The notes: a model not told the origin generated them from the sequence alone. A stretch of 33,317 nt of DNA from CAKZYD01 sp039814715 (GCA_039814715.1 JBCCAR010000036.1:1-33317), one strand, 5' to 3'. Positions 1-7,564 are shown, counted from the first letter of the stretch. Numbers and translations are program-made.

Positions 1-99
1 CGCCATGGAACGCACGTTACCCGAGCCCGACAGTGCCATCACTTCGAACACCCGGATCATGCCTGTCACAGTGCCCATCAGGCCCAGCAGCGGGCATAG
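1..99 (-). pseudogene. ExbB/TolQ/MotA-family proton-channel fragment, cut by the window edge
   Basis: The minus strand reads 33 codons ending at the window edge. They carry the family signature CPLLGLMGTVTGMI, followed by VFEVMALSGSGN. This is the conserved second/third membrane-helix region of ExbB-type subunits, which power TonB-dependent outer-membrane uptake together with ExbD. An in-frame TAA at 100-102 lies immediately upstream, where the family normally has an uninterrupted stretch (typically ending in LVAL before CPLLGL). Further upstream in the same frame (about 103-213) the codons read IGPNFAHTERKFF and VISEIDGISLGVFLIDF. This could be a decayed remnant of the same gene, but that is weak. 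The C-terminal half lies outside the window. I infer a broken gene. A sequencing error at the TAA would be the alternative. Confidence 0.55.
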
Positions 100-102
100 T
101 TA

Positions 103-406
103 AAAGTCTATGAGAAACACACCCAAGCTAATGCCATCGATTTCGCTGATCACATCCTGGAAAAACTTCCTTTCCGTGTGCGCGAAATTCGGACCGATAA
201 CGTCCTATGATTGGAAGGTTTAGCGGTTTAGGCCCATAGGTCTCTGCCGCATCCGGTTGGTCAGATGCAGTGATATGATTGCCCAGACGGGTTCCGCCGT
301 CAAGAAATGGTCTCTTCCATAGCAAACACTTCGGTACACTCAGGGGTGGCCCTCACCGTCCTTAATACGAGATCGCAGTTCCCAGAGCAGAAGACCCGAA
401 CATTAT
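103..406. other. Gene-poor stretch left of the IS110 element
   Basis: I see no intact gene here. The short open frames on both strands have no recognisable motif and no ribosome-binding site. Bases 103-213 on the minus strand may be decayed upstream sequence of the ExbB-type fragment. Bases 231-245 form one arm of a 15-base inverted repeat whose other arm is 1742-1756. The 5' half of the IS481 transposase, which would be expected here if the IS110 element had simply inserted into an intact IS481 copy, was not found. Confidence 0.4.
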
Positions 407-1699
407 CTACGAGGTCGCCGAAGCGCCTCCACGGCCATTACAGAGAGAGGTCCTTCCGCCTGGGCTCGTCCCTTCAAAGAAGGGACGATAGGGTTCGCCG
501 TGTTTGATCACGGCGTGTGCTGTGCGCGCCATCTTAGCAGCAATAGCGGTGTAAGCTTTGCGCCGCAGATGGGCGTTGTCTCGATCCTTGGAGATATAAC
601 GCTCAAACTTGTCGCGGAAGCTGTTTGTGCGCTTCAACGTCGCAGTTTGCCCTGCCATCCAGAACGTTCTGCGCAAGCGTGCATTGCCATATTTTGATAT
701 CTTGGTCTGGCCGCGAAACATGCCCGATTGAGTGGTGGCTAGGTCCATGCCGCAGAATTTGAGAAACTGTCTGTGATGGCCAAAACGCCGTAGATCGCCA
801 GCTTCAGCGAGCACGGTCATTGCATTGACAGGGCCGACGCCGGGGATGGTGGTGAGCAGTTGATAATCAGGATGGTCACCCAGCAGCTCCACCGCACGGT
901 CTTCAATGATATTGCGTTGTTTGATCAGGCCGCGCCCTTCAGCAAGCACCAAACGAAACATGCGCAAAGCATCGCAATCCGATGAGACGTGCAAACCAAC
1001 CGAAGATACAGCGGTCTCGTAAATATCTGAAAGTAAGAGCGTTTTGGATACCTTACGCCCGACGACAGTCCATGCGGCCTGCGTAAACTCATCCTTTGTC
1101 ATGGCGCTGATGATGTGCGGCGATGGAAACATCTCCAGAAAGGCTAAGAACCAGTCGCTGCGAGAGCTGCGATGAAAGCGCTCTGCTTCTGGCCAATAGA
1201 GCGGAAGGTAATGGGTCAGGGTCTGGTGCCATAGCTGCGTCTTGGCACGGGACACCATCTCATGGGTTTTTGACAATTCCTGAATGTCGTGGATGCCACT
1301 GACGAGTGGATCATGAAAGAACTGGACCGCGCCAATCTCTAGCATGTGCAGAATGACCTGCGCATCCTTCGGATCATTCTTATCCCAGCTGTTATGGAGG
1401 GCTTCGCGGGTTCGCGCTAACGAGACCGAAGAGATCAGCTTGAGCTCAAATCTGGCCCTGCCAAGATGGTGTGCGAGAGCACGGTGGTAGTTGCCGGTGG
1501 CTTCAAAGCCCACCTGCACTGGAAAGCCATAAGCCGCCAGTGTCGCGGACAAACGCTCAAAGTCTTCAAGCGTTTTTTTGATCACTAATCGTCGACGCCG
1601 TGTCTTACCAGGAATGGCGATCAGCACCTCATGGCGGTGCTTTGAGATATCGATGGCTACCAGCAACTGGTTTGATCGCGTAGGGTGCAACTTGGTCAT
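407..1699 (-). CDS. IS110-family transposase (DEDD recombinase)
   Basis: This 430-residue protein catalyses excision and insertion of the element. The N-terminal RuvC-like DEDD domain starts with LLVAIDISK (Asp17), followed by GFEATGNYH (Glu66) and NDPKDAQVI (Asp109, Asp112), matching the four acidic positions of the family. The C-terminal Transposase_20 domain shows TIPGVGPVNAMTVLAEAGD, then a TTQSG motif with the putative catalytic Ser325, and a KISKYGNARLRR helix. Length and order are those of a complete IS110-type enzyme, so it looks intact and possibly active. The last 20 or so residues (GGRTSLCNGRGG) resemble nothing I know and may run into flanking DNA. The ATG at 1699 gives an N-terminus at the usual distance from the first Asp. 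Confidence 0.93.
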   Translation of the reverse strand: MTKLHPTRSNQLLVAIDISKHRHEVLIAIPGKTRRRRLVIKKTLEDFERLSATLAAYGFPVQVGFEATGNYHRALAHHLGRARFELKLISSVSLARTREALHNSWDKNDPKDAQVILHMLEIGAVQFFHDPLVSGIHDIQELSKTHEMVSRAKTQLWHQTLTHYLPLYWPEAERFHRSSRSDWFLAFLEMFPSPHIISAMTKDEFTQAAWTVVGRKVSKTLLLSDIYETAVSSVGLHVSSDCDALRMFRLVLAEGRGLIKQRNIIEDRAVELLGDHPDYQLLTTIPGVGPVNAMTVLAEAGDLRRFGHHRQFLKFCGMDLATTQSGMFRGQTKISKYGNARLRRTFWMAGQTATLKRTNSFRDKFERYISKDRDNAHLRRKAYTAIAAKMARTAHAVIKHGEPYRPFFEGTSPGGRTSLCNGRGGASATS

Positions 1700-1840
1700 A
1701 GTCGGTCTCCTCTATGTGGGTGTCTTGAGCAACACCAGTATAGAGACCTATGGGCCGGTTATGGCCGCCTGCTGCGCTATGGATCAGGCTGCGCAGGCGG
1801 CCAAAACCTACCAAAACAGCATACCCTCCCGACGTGCTAT
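1700..1840 (-). ncRNA. Candidate bridge (seek) RNA region of the IS110 element
   Basis: In the IS110 group, the non-coding end upstream of the transposase gene encodes a structured bridge RNA whose two loops pair with target and donor DNA (known for IS621). Here the equivalent 140-base region has no open frame of its own. It contains a perfect 10-bp GC-rich stem (1763-1772 GGCCGCCTGC with 1793-1802 GCAGGCGGCC) enclosing a 20-base loop, as expected for one bridge-RNA stem-loop. Location and structure fit. The assignment is inference: I have not folded the whole region or matched the loops to the element ends. Confidence 0.4.
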
Positions 1841-2110
1841 GGCCATGAGTTTCAGGCTAAATTCCACTGGCACGTGGAAGATAAAGGCATCAGACACGCT
1901 TACATCAAGCGCGGCACACCGCAGTTAAACGGTAAGGTCGAGCGGTCTCATAGGTCAGATCAACAAGAGTTTTATCAACTGCTCAGCTACAAAGGTGATG
2001 TCGATCTGGAAGCAAAACTCGACGAATGGGAGCGCTTCTATAACTTCGCCAGACCACATGGGGCCTTCAATGGAAAAACGCCTTACGAAGCCCTGCGCGA
2101 AAAGCTATAG
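1841..2110 (+). pseudogene. IS481-family transposase, C-terminal fragment
   Basis: Ninety codons in one frame read through the end of an integrase-core (rve) transposase. They include GHEFQAKFHWHV, GIRHAYIKRGTPQLNGKVER, EFYQLLSYKGDVDL, LDEWERFYNFARPHGAF and GKTPYEALREKL, then TAG. This is the classic C-terminal half of IS481-family enzymes, including the last catalytic Glu (in NGKVER). The N-terminal helix-turn-helix part and the first two catalytic Asp residues are absent, cut off by the IS110 element. The open frame technically continues upstream to 1685 through IS110 leader DNA, but that portion is not IS481 protein. The fragment cannot be functional. Confidence 0.88.
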
Positions 2111-2149
2111 TCACGTCAGAAAGTGTCTCGAGAGTACCTGCAGGTTACA
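2111..2149 (+). repeat. Probable right terminus of the IS481-family element
   Basis: The bases after the transposase stop include CACGTCAGAAAGTGTCTCGA, which resembles the terminal inverted repeats of IS481 elements (on the other strand, GAGACACTTTCTGACGTGA). The element plausibly ends with ACA at 2147-2149, because porin codons read cleanly from there. The left terminus is not in the window, so the repeat could not be paired. Confidence 0.5.
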
Positions 2150-3021
2150 GGCCTTATATCCAAAACAAATCAATAGACGGCACCACCGTCACCCTTGGCC
2201 GGCAACGCATTGTTTATGATGATGCTCGCTTTATCGGCGACGTCATTTGGCGCCAGAACCAGCAAACTTACGACGCTGTGGCGATTACCAATACAAGCGT
2301 CCCCAATCTAACGCTGAATGCGGCTTATACGCTTCGGGTGAACCGCATCTTTGGGCCAGATTCGCTCATGAGTCCTTGGGATACCAACAACGTTTATTTG
2401 AATGCAGGCTATCAAACGCCGGCCGGCAAGCTGACGGGGTTTGGCTATCTGCTTGATCTCGACGATGCAGTCGCACTATCGAGCAAGACCTTTGGCTTGC
2501 GGTTTGCTGGCAGCCAAAAGCTCGGGGCTGCAACGATAAAATACGCTGCCTCCATTGCGACCCAAAGTGACTATGCGGATAATCCCATTGACTATAGTAC
2601 GGAGTATTATTTCGGTGAACTAACGGGGCTTTATCAGGGCTTTTTAACGACGGTGGGCTATGAAGTTCTAGGCAGTGACGGCGGCATTAAAGGCTTTGCC
2701 ACACCGCTCGCAACCGCGCACAAATTCCAAGGGTTTGCGGATTTGTTCCTCGCCACGCCGAATACCGGGGTGCGGAATTTCTATGTCAAAGCCGGGTATT
2801 CAAAACTCAAGGTTGGCCCTTTTGATAAGGTCTCAGCAGCTGTTTGGTATCATAGGTTTGACGCTGATTTCGGCGGTGCGGACTATGGCGATGAGGTTGA
2901 TTTTGTCATTACAGCTAAGTGGAAGCGCTTCTTATTGGGGATCAAATATGGCGAGTATAACGCGGACGCTTTCGCAACAGATACCCGCCGCGTTACCTTT
3001 GACGTCAACTTCAAGTATTGA
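2150..3021 (+). pseudogene. Outer-membrane porin of the alginate-export type, N-terminally truncated
   Basis: The frame opens directly out of the IS481 end and reads SIDGTTVTLGRQRI, then DDARFIGDVIWRQNQQTYDAV. This matches the GRQ...RFIG...WRQ..QT.D pattern of the Alginate_exp (AlgE-like) barrel family. Alternating hydrophobic strands follow for about 290 codons, ending in RRVTFDVNFKY, a C-terminal aromatic typical of beta-barrel assembly signals. Signal peptide and first strands are missing, removed when the IS481 element inserted or by a later deletion. An internal ATG at 2278 gives an open 247-codon frame but could not yield an exported barrel. The native substrate cannot be told; family members pass alginate or other small anionic or neutral compounds. 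Confidence 0.78.
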
Positions 3022-3174
3022 TGCGGTTTGGACGCAGCCCAATGAGGAATTTAACCCCCCTGAAATCATAACACATTGCAATAAAGAGGAAATAATGGTG
3101 GAGGAGAGATCAGAAAGATCCAACTGAAACCAACGCGCTCAAGTAGGCCGACCGGCCGGTAGCGCAGAGAAAAT
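3022..3174. other. Intergenic stretch with a GC-rich palindrome
   Basis: No gene is supported. Bases 3151-3160 are a perfect palindrome (ACCGGCCGGT), flanked by GCGCT (3135-3139) and AGCGC (3161-3165), so the minus-strand transcript leaving the tRNA gene could fold here. There is no clear T-run after it, so I do not call it a terminator. Confidence 0.35.
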
Positions 3175-3250
<76 letters not shown>

Positions 3251-3377
3251 AATGCTTTTCGCCAGCGATTGGGTCAGGCTGGCGGGTCATGTGCGTTTAA
3301 GCACGCGGACCATACTGAATGGCGTTTCACCTGACAATAGCCTTGCTAAACCATCGCCTTCTTCCGGTTTGAAGGCA

Positions 3378-4157
3378 TTATTCAGCGCTCACCAAATGCG
3401 CTTTTGTGCGTGATGGCGCATATCGGCCGCGGCGATGGTATTTGCGCTGAATGTCCCACCAATGGTAAAAAATAATCGATAGACCAACGACCAGCGGAAC
3501 CGACCATAGGATGGGTGTCAGCGCTGCTTCCGGCAGGATGCGCACTGCGCCAAACGCAAAGAAAGCCGTATAAACGCTTATGCCGGTGCCAACCAACGCT
3601 TTGACGTGCTCCATAAGCCAGGTCACGGGTGTCGCTTTGCGCCAGTAAAGCGACCACATGTTGGTGCCCACCGTGGCAAACCCGATCGTGGACATGCCAA
3701 TCATCAAAGGCTGCTGGATAAGAATGCCGCGGACAACGCAGTTGATGGAGGCGGCGAGTAACAGCGCTTGCAGCGTCAAGTTCAGCGGCGTGCGGCAGGC
3801 GGTCAGGTTGCGCTTATGCTTCACGCACAGCCATCCATACCAGGCGAGATTTACGGTCAATATCGCTAAATAAATCATCATCCAGCCGAATATGGCGGCG
3901 ATACTGGCTTCGCTGCCAAACAGAGGGTGCGTCATCAAATGGGGATGCGTTCCAGCCGGATCAGACAGCGTGGTGATGGAAATACCGACTGCAAAAATGC
4001 CGGTCGCAAGCATAAGCCAAGTAAAGGCCTTGCCGCCAACCTTATGTGCTTTGCCGCCTTTTAGCCCAACCACCGGCACCCAAAACAAAACCAGCCCAAT
4101 CGCGCCAGTTACGATGTGGCAATTGACAAAAAAATGAAAGACATCCGCGCTCGACAT
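3378..4157 (-). CDS. Polytopic membrane protein, DUF2306-like
   Basis: A 259-residue, very hydrophobic inner-membrane protein with about seven predicted helices. The first is near residues 7-27 (FHFFVNCHIVTGAIGLVLFW); later ones include FTWLMLATGIFAVGISI, IAAIFGWMMIYLAILTVNLAWY and VPLVVGLSIIFYHWW. Histidines lie at or near helix ends (FHFF, CHIV, GKAHKVGGK, MEHVKALVGTG), a pattern seen in DUF2306-type proteins of unknown biochemical role. I place the start at the ATG at 4157 rather than 4193 because it has AGAGG five bases upstream and the extra 12 residues are polar and unlike a membrane N-terminus. It diverges from the P450 gene across a shared control region with an inverted repeat, so the two may be co-regulated. 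No enzymatic function is assigned. Confidence 0.75.
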   Translation of the reverse strand: MSSADVFHFFVNCHIVTGAIGLVLFWVPVVGLKGGKAHKVGGKAFTWLMLATGIFAVGISITTLSDPAGTHPHLMTHPLFGSEASIAAIFGWMMIYLAILTVNLAWYGWLCVKHKRNLTACRTPLNLTLQALLLAASINCVVRGILIQQPLMIGMSTIGFATVGTNMWSLYWRKATPVTWLMEHVKALVGTGISVYTAFFAFGAVRILPEAALTPILWSVPLVVGLSIIFYHWWDIQRKYHRRGRYAPSRTKAHLVSAE

Positions 4158-4197
4158 GACCTCTGCTGCCTCCTGCAGCTTGCAGTGTAACAATATT

Positions 4198-4215
4198 TTG
4201 ACATGGCACTGTCAA
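4198..4215. promoter_or_regulatory. Candidate operator: TTGACA-N6-TGTCAA inverted repeat
   Basis: TTGACATGGCACTGTCAA lies midway between the divergent membrane-protein and P450 genes. Each half-site also looks like a -35 box facing its own gene, so a dimeric repressor (TetR-like spacing) bound here could block both promoters. No regulator gene is adjacent in the window. No -10 box at ideal spacing is obvious for either side; TATACA at 4231-4236 is the nearest candidate for the P450. Confidence 0.5.
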
Positions 4216-4247
4216 TATTATTAGACGCGCTATACACTCATGCGTCA

Positions 4248-5651
4248 ATGACAAATGCACCCTATGAACCGCCGCACCCGCGCCCCTTAAGTGAGCTCGC
4301 TGCCTTGATCCGTACAGCGCGGGAAGGGGAGGGGAATTTGCTCGGGCTCCTGCCGCGCGATGTCTATAGCGCGGATCAAATGAACATCGGTTTTTCGCGC
4401 CGGCAAATCCATATCGTCAATGACCCGGCCCTTGTGCGGGACATCATGACGAGCCGGGCCGACGAATTTCCAAAAAGTGACCTAATGGTCGGTGCTTTAG
4501 AGCCATTGGTTGGCGATTCCCTCTTTGTCAGCCACGGGGACAAATGGCGCCGCCAGCGCCGGATGATTGATCCCTCGTTTAGCCATATGCGTGTCAACCA
4601 TGCGTTCGGCGCCATGCAAAGCGCGGTGGATGATTATGAGGCGGTGCTAGCTAATCGCGCGGCACAAGGGGAAAGCTTCTCGCTTGATATGGCCATGAGC
4701 CACCTGACCGCCGACATCATCACGCGCACGATCTTTTCAAAGTCGTTAGAAACCGGCATGGCGCGCGATGTGTTCCAGTCCTTCATGCAGTTTGAGCGCT
4801 CGGCAGCGCATGTGGAGCTTAAACGGCTGATTTTTGGCAAAGCCTGGGCGCCGGTTAAAAACGCGCCGCATGTGCTAGAGGCCTGCGCCCGCATTCGCGC
4901 GCATTTGGGCACGTTGCTGGACGATCATTTGCGCGCAGACAACGAAGATATCGCGCGCAGTGTCATCAATGCCAAGGACCCAAAAGATGGCGACCATTTC
5001 ACCCGTGAGGAGCTCATTGATGAGCTCGGTGTGTTCTTTCTGGCAGGGCACGAAACGACAGCAAGTGTCCTGACCTGGGTCTTCTTCATTTTGGCGCAAA
5101 ACCCTTCAGTGGTTGCGCGGCTGCGCAGCGAGATTGATACGCATATTGGCGATGGACCAGTTACGTTTGAGGAGGTGAAGAAGCTCAGCTTCATCCGCAA
5201 TGTGTTTAAAGAGACCTTGCGGCTCTATCCGCCCATCACCTTTATTCCCCGAGTTGCTGCGCAGCGCGCGCGCATTGGTAAGGCATGGGTGAAAAAAGGG
5301 GCAATGGTGATGATTGCTCCATGGGTTATGCACCGTCATAGGGACTATTGGGCCGCGCCAGACGCCTTCGACCCGGACAGGTTTACGCCGCAGCGAGAGG
5401 CCGAGCTGACACCGCACACATATATTCCCTTTGGCCAGGGACAGCGGATTTGCGTTGGCGCGGGATTTGCCACAATGGAAAGTGCACTCATCCTAGCGCA
5501 GTTGGTCCGCCGCTTTGATTTTTTCGTTGATCACCCTGATAAGGTGCGCCCCGTTGCAAGGCTGACCACGCGGCCGAAGGATCAAATCACCGTCCGCGTG
5601 GTAGATCGTATGGCTGGCACTAAGGCGCCGACCTTAAAGGAAAGTGCCTAG
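4248..5651 (+). CDS. Cytochrome P450 monooxygenase
   Basis: A 467-residue soluble class I-type bacterial P450. The I-helix oxygen-activation motif AGHETT is at residues 266-271, the K-helix ExxR is ETLR at 322-325, the PERF-like segment is FDPDRF, and the heme-binding loop is FGQGQRICVG with the axial Cys402. All catalytic landmarks are present. The open frame extends to 4203, but that ATG lies inside the inverted repeat, so I use the ATG at 4248 (MTNAPYEPPH). No Shine-Dalgarno is visible upstream; the message could be leaderless. Its ferredoxin and reductase partners are not in the window and the substrate is unknown. It ends convergently with the next gene, their stop codons sharing a CTAG. 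Confidence 0.95.
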   Translation: MTNAPYEPPHPRPLSELAALIRTAREGEGNLLGLLPRDVYSADQMNIGFSRRQIHIVNDPALVRDIMTSRADEFPKSDLMVGALEPLVGDSLFVSHGDKWRRQRRMIDPSFSHMRVNHAFGAMQSAVDDYEAVLANRAAQGESFSLDMAMSHLTADIITRTIFSKSLETGMARDVFQSFMQFERSAAHVELKRLIFGKAWAPVKNAPHVLEACARIRAHLGTLLDDHLRADNEDIARSVINAKDPKDGDHFTREELIDELGVFFLAGHETTASVLTWVFFILAQNPSVVARLRSEIDTHIGDGPVTFEEVKKLSFIRNVFKETLRLYPPITFIPRVAAQRARIGKAWVKKGAMVMIAPWVMHRHRDYWAAPDAFDPDRFTPQREAELTPHTYIPFGQGQRICVGAGFATMESALILAQLVRRFDFFVDHPDKVRPVARLTTRPKDQITVRVVDRMAGTKAPTLKESA

Positions 5652-5995
5652 GTTTCCTCGTCGTCGCTGGGCTTTTGCACGACGTCGGAGAGGTCCGCAT
5701 CGTCATCATCTAAGCTGACATCTGCAAGGACATCATCGTCATCATCGTCATCGAGGGCGACGTCGTCATCCGTCTCTAGATCAATTTCATCACCGTCTTC
5801 TTCAGCCTCCTCCGCTTTGGGCGCCGCTTCTTTCTTCTCCGGCACAACGGCAACTGGCTGTTTTGTTTTTAGAACGGGCTCAGGCACGAATTCAGTTCCG
5901 CACTCGATGCAGGTGATCGGCTCTTTGTTCAGGTCGTAAAAGCGCGCGCCGCATTTTGGGCATACGCGCTTCGTGCCCCATTCTTCGTTTGCCAT
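5648..5995 (-). CDS. TIGR02300/FYDLN family zinc-ribbon protein with acidic tail
   Basis: A 115-residue protein. Two CxxC knuckles (Cys12/Cys15 and Cys29/Cys32) flank the FYDLN motif (19-23) that names the family, forming a small zinc ribbon. From about residue 60 the chain is almost entirely Asp/Glu, including a run of seven Asp, and is presumably disordered. The function is unknown. The family is confined mainly to Alphaproteobacteria and characteristically sits divergent from aroA, as here. The start at 5995 has AGGAG eight bases upstream. Its stop codon TAG (5648-5650 on the other strand) overlaps the P450 stop. Confidence 0.92.
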   Translation of the reverse strand: MANEEWGTKRVCPKCGARFYDLNKEPITCIECGTEFVPEPVLKTKQPVAVVPEKKEAAPKAEEAEEDGDEIDLETDDDVALDDDDDDDVLADVSLDDDDADLSDVVQKPSDDEET

Positions 5996-6223
5996 GGACG
6001 TCTCCTATATCGGTTGCGCGGGGCTATTTGCCAAACTAAGCGGCAAGACCGGCGTAAAAGCTTTGTTGTGTCTTGAATTGGCGTGGCTTTGCCACAGCCC
6101 GCCAATGTTGTCAAAGCCTGTGTCGCACACGCGCATTTGCGTCTAAGCAACAAAACACGCATAAGCCAGCTTTGGCTGCTCCAGCGCCATTTTTGAGATG
6201 GCATAAAAACGTAGAGGACGCCC

Positions 6224-7564
6224 ATGACAAAGCAGCCTTATCTGGCCGAAAAATCGCCGCCGCTCAAAGGCGAAATTAGTGTCCCTGGCGATAAGTCTAT
6301 TTCGCACCGGGCGCTGATGTTTGCTCTCTTAGCAAGGGGCAAAACGCGCATCAGCGGGTTGCTGGAAGGCGAGGATGTGCTTGCAACCGCGAAAGCCATT
6401 CAGCAGCTGGGCGGCCGCGTGCGTAAGGACGAGGCCGGTGTTTGGCATGTTGAGGGCGCTGGGTTGGGCAAATTGCAGGAGCCCGACGACGTCCTTGATA
6501 TGGGCAACTCTGGCACCGCAGCTAGGTTGTTGATTGGTTTGCTGTCAACGCACCCGGTAACAACGGTACTGACCGGCGATCATTCCTTGCGCGGCCGTCC
6601 AATGGCGCGCGTGACCGGGCCGCTGGAGGCGACCGGCGCATCCTTTCAGATGCGGTCAAAAGGTCGTTTGCCGCTCAGCATCGCTGGCAAGGACGTCGCA
6701 GAGTGTCTAACGTATCGATTGGCGGTCGCTTCCGCGCAAGTGAAATCGGCGGTGTTATTGGCGGCACTCAACCTCCCTGGAGAGAGTGTGGTGGAAGACC
6801 CTTTTGGGACGCGTGATCATACAGAAAATATGCTTCGTCACTTTGGAGCAGATATGACTGTCGAAGAGCTAAATACCGGCGGCACACGCATCACCGTTCA
6901 AGGCCGCCCAGCGCTCACCGCGCGCGACATTTGTGTTCCGGCAGACCCGTCTTCAGCCGCATTTCCAGTGGCGGCAGCTTTGTTGGTTCCGGGGTCTAAC
7001 GTGACATTGAGGGGTGTTTGTTTAAACCCGACGCGTACTGGATTGTTCCAAGCCCTTGACCGGATGGGGGCACAAATCACCTTCTTAAACGAACGCGTAG
7101 AGGGCGGGGAACCAGTCGCCGATATGCATGTGGTCCACAGCGCCTTGCAGGCTATCACGCTGGAGCCAGAAATTGTTCCATCCATGGTGGACGAATTTCC
7201 TATTTTGGCGATTGCTGCTGCAAATGCGGAAGGGACGAGCCGCTTTGAGGGGCTTGGCGAATTGCGGGTGAAAGAAAGTGATCGTCTCGCCGCAATCCAT
7301 GCTGGTCTTGCCTCTATTGGCGTTTCTGCCGCCATTCACGGCGAAGCGCTAGTAATTGAAGGCTGCGGCGCTGGCGGCGTGCCTGGCGGGAATGCTGCTC
7401 GCCCCGTTGTCACTCACTTTGATCATAGAATCGCAATGAGTTTCCTCATTGCTGGGCTGGCCAGTCAGCAGCCAATCCATGTAGATGATGGCCGTGCGGT
7501 CGCGACGTCTTTTCCAAATTTCTTCGCGCTTTTCGGTGCCCTTGGTGCAACTATAGTTGGTTAA
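6224..7564 (+). CDS. aroA: 3-phosphoshikimate 1-carboxyvinyltransferase (EPSP synthase)
   Basis: The 446-residue sixth enzyme of the shikimate pathway, joining shikimate-3-phosphate and PEP in the cytoplasm. The N-terminal GDKSISHRALM loop binds both substrates. GNSGTAARLL, RPMARV, SAQVKSAVLLAAL, PSMVDEFPILAIAAA, VKESDRL and DHRIAMSFLIAG follow in the canonical order over the full two-domain length. Overall organisation (GLLEGEDVLAT, NPTRTGL, VKESDRL spacing) is like the class II (CP4-type) branch. The residue after GNS is Gly, where the CP4 enzyme has the Ala linked to glyphosate tolerance, so sensitivity is expected. GAGG precedes the ATG. It feeds chorismate to the tryptophan genes found later in the window. 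Confidence 0.97.
   Translation: MTKQPYLAEKSPPLKGEISVPGDKSISHRALMFALLARGKTRISGLLEGEDVLATAKAIQQLGGRVRKDEAGVWHVEGAGLGKLQEPDDVLDMGNSGTAARLLIGLLSTHPVTTVLTGDHSLRGRPMARVTGPLEATGASFQMRSKGRLPLSIAGKDVAECLTYRLAVASAQVKSAVLLAALNLPGESVVEDPFGTRDHTENMLRHFGADMTVEELNTGGTRITVQGRPALTARDICVPADPSSAAFPVAAALLVPGSNVTLRGVCLNPTRTGLFQALDRMGAQITFLNERVEGGEPVADMHVVHSALQAITLEPEIVPSMVDEFPILAIAAANAEGTSRFEGLGELRVKESDRLAAIHAGLASIGVSAAIHGEALVIEGCGAGGVPGGNAARPVVTHFDHRIAMSFLIAGLASQQPIHVDDGRAVATSFPNFFALFGALGATIVG

Larger units (their letters stand above)
407..1840 (-). mobile_element. IS110-family insertion sequence (ends approximate)
   Basis: The element consists of one transposase gene (407-1699, minus strand) plus about 140 bases of non-coding sequence upstream of it, up to the point (about 1835-1841) where recognisable IS481 transposase codons begin. 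Members of this family generally lack terminal inverted repeats and make no large target duplication, so the ends cannot be fixed by eye. The right boundary is inferred from the IS481 reading frame: it resumes at GHEFQAKFHW, where the family normally has a DNG or DNGSEF-type sequence. The left boundary lies somewhere below 407 and is not defined. A transposase start-proximal non-coding region of this length is typical of the IS110 group, as opposed to IS1111. Confidence 0.75.

Noticed and set aside
1685..2110. A single 141-codon plus-strand open frame
   Set aside because: Only its last 90 codons are IS481 transposase; the start is antisense to IS110 leader DNA. It is an accidental chimera, so I annotated only the transposase part.
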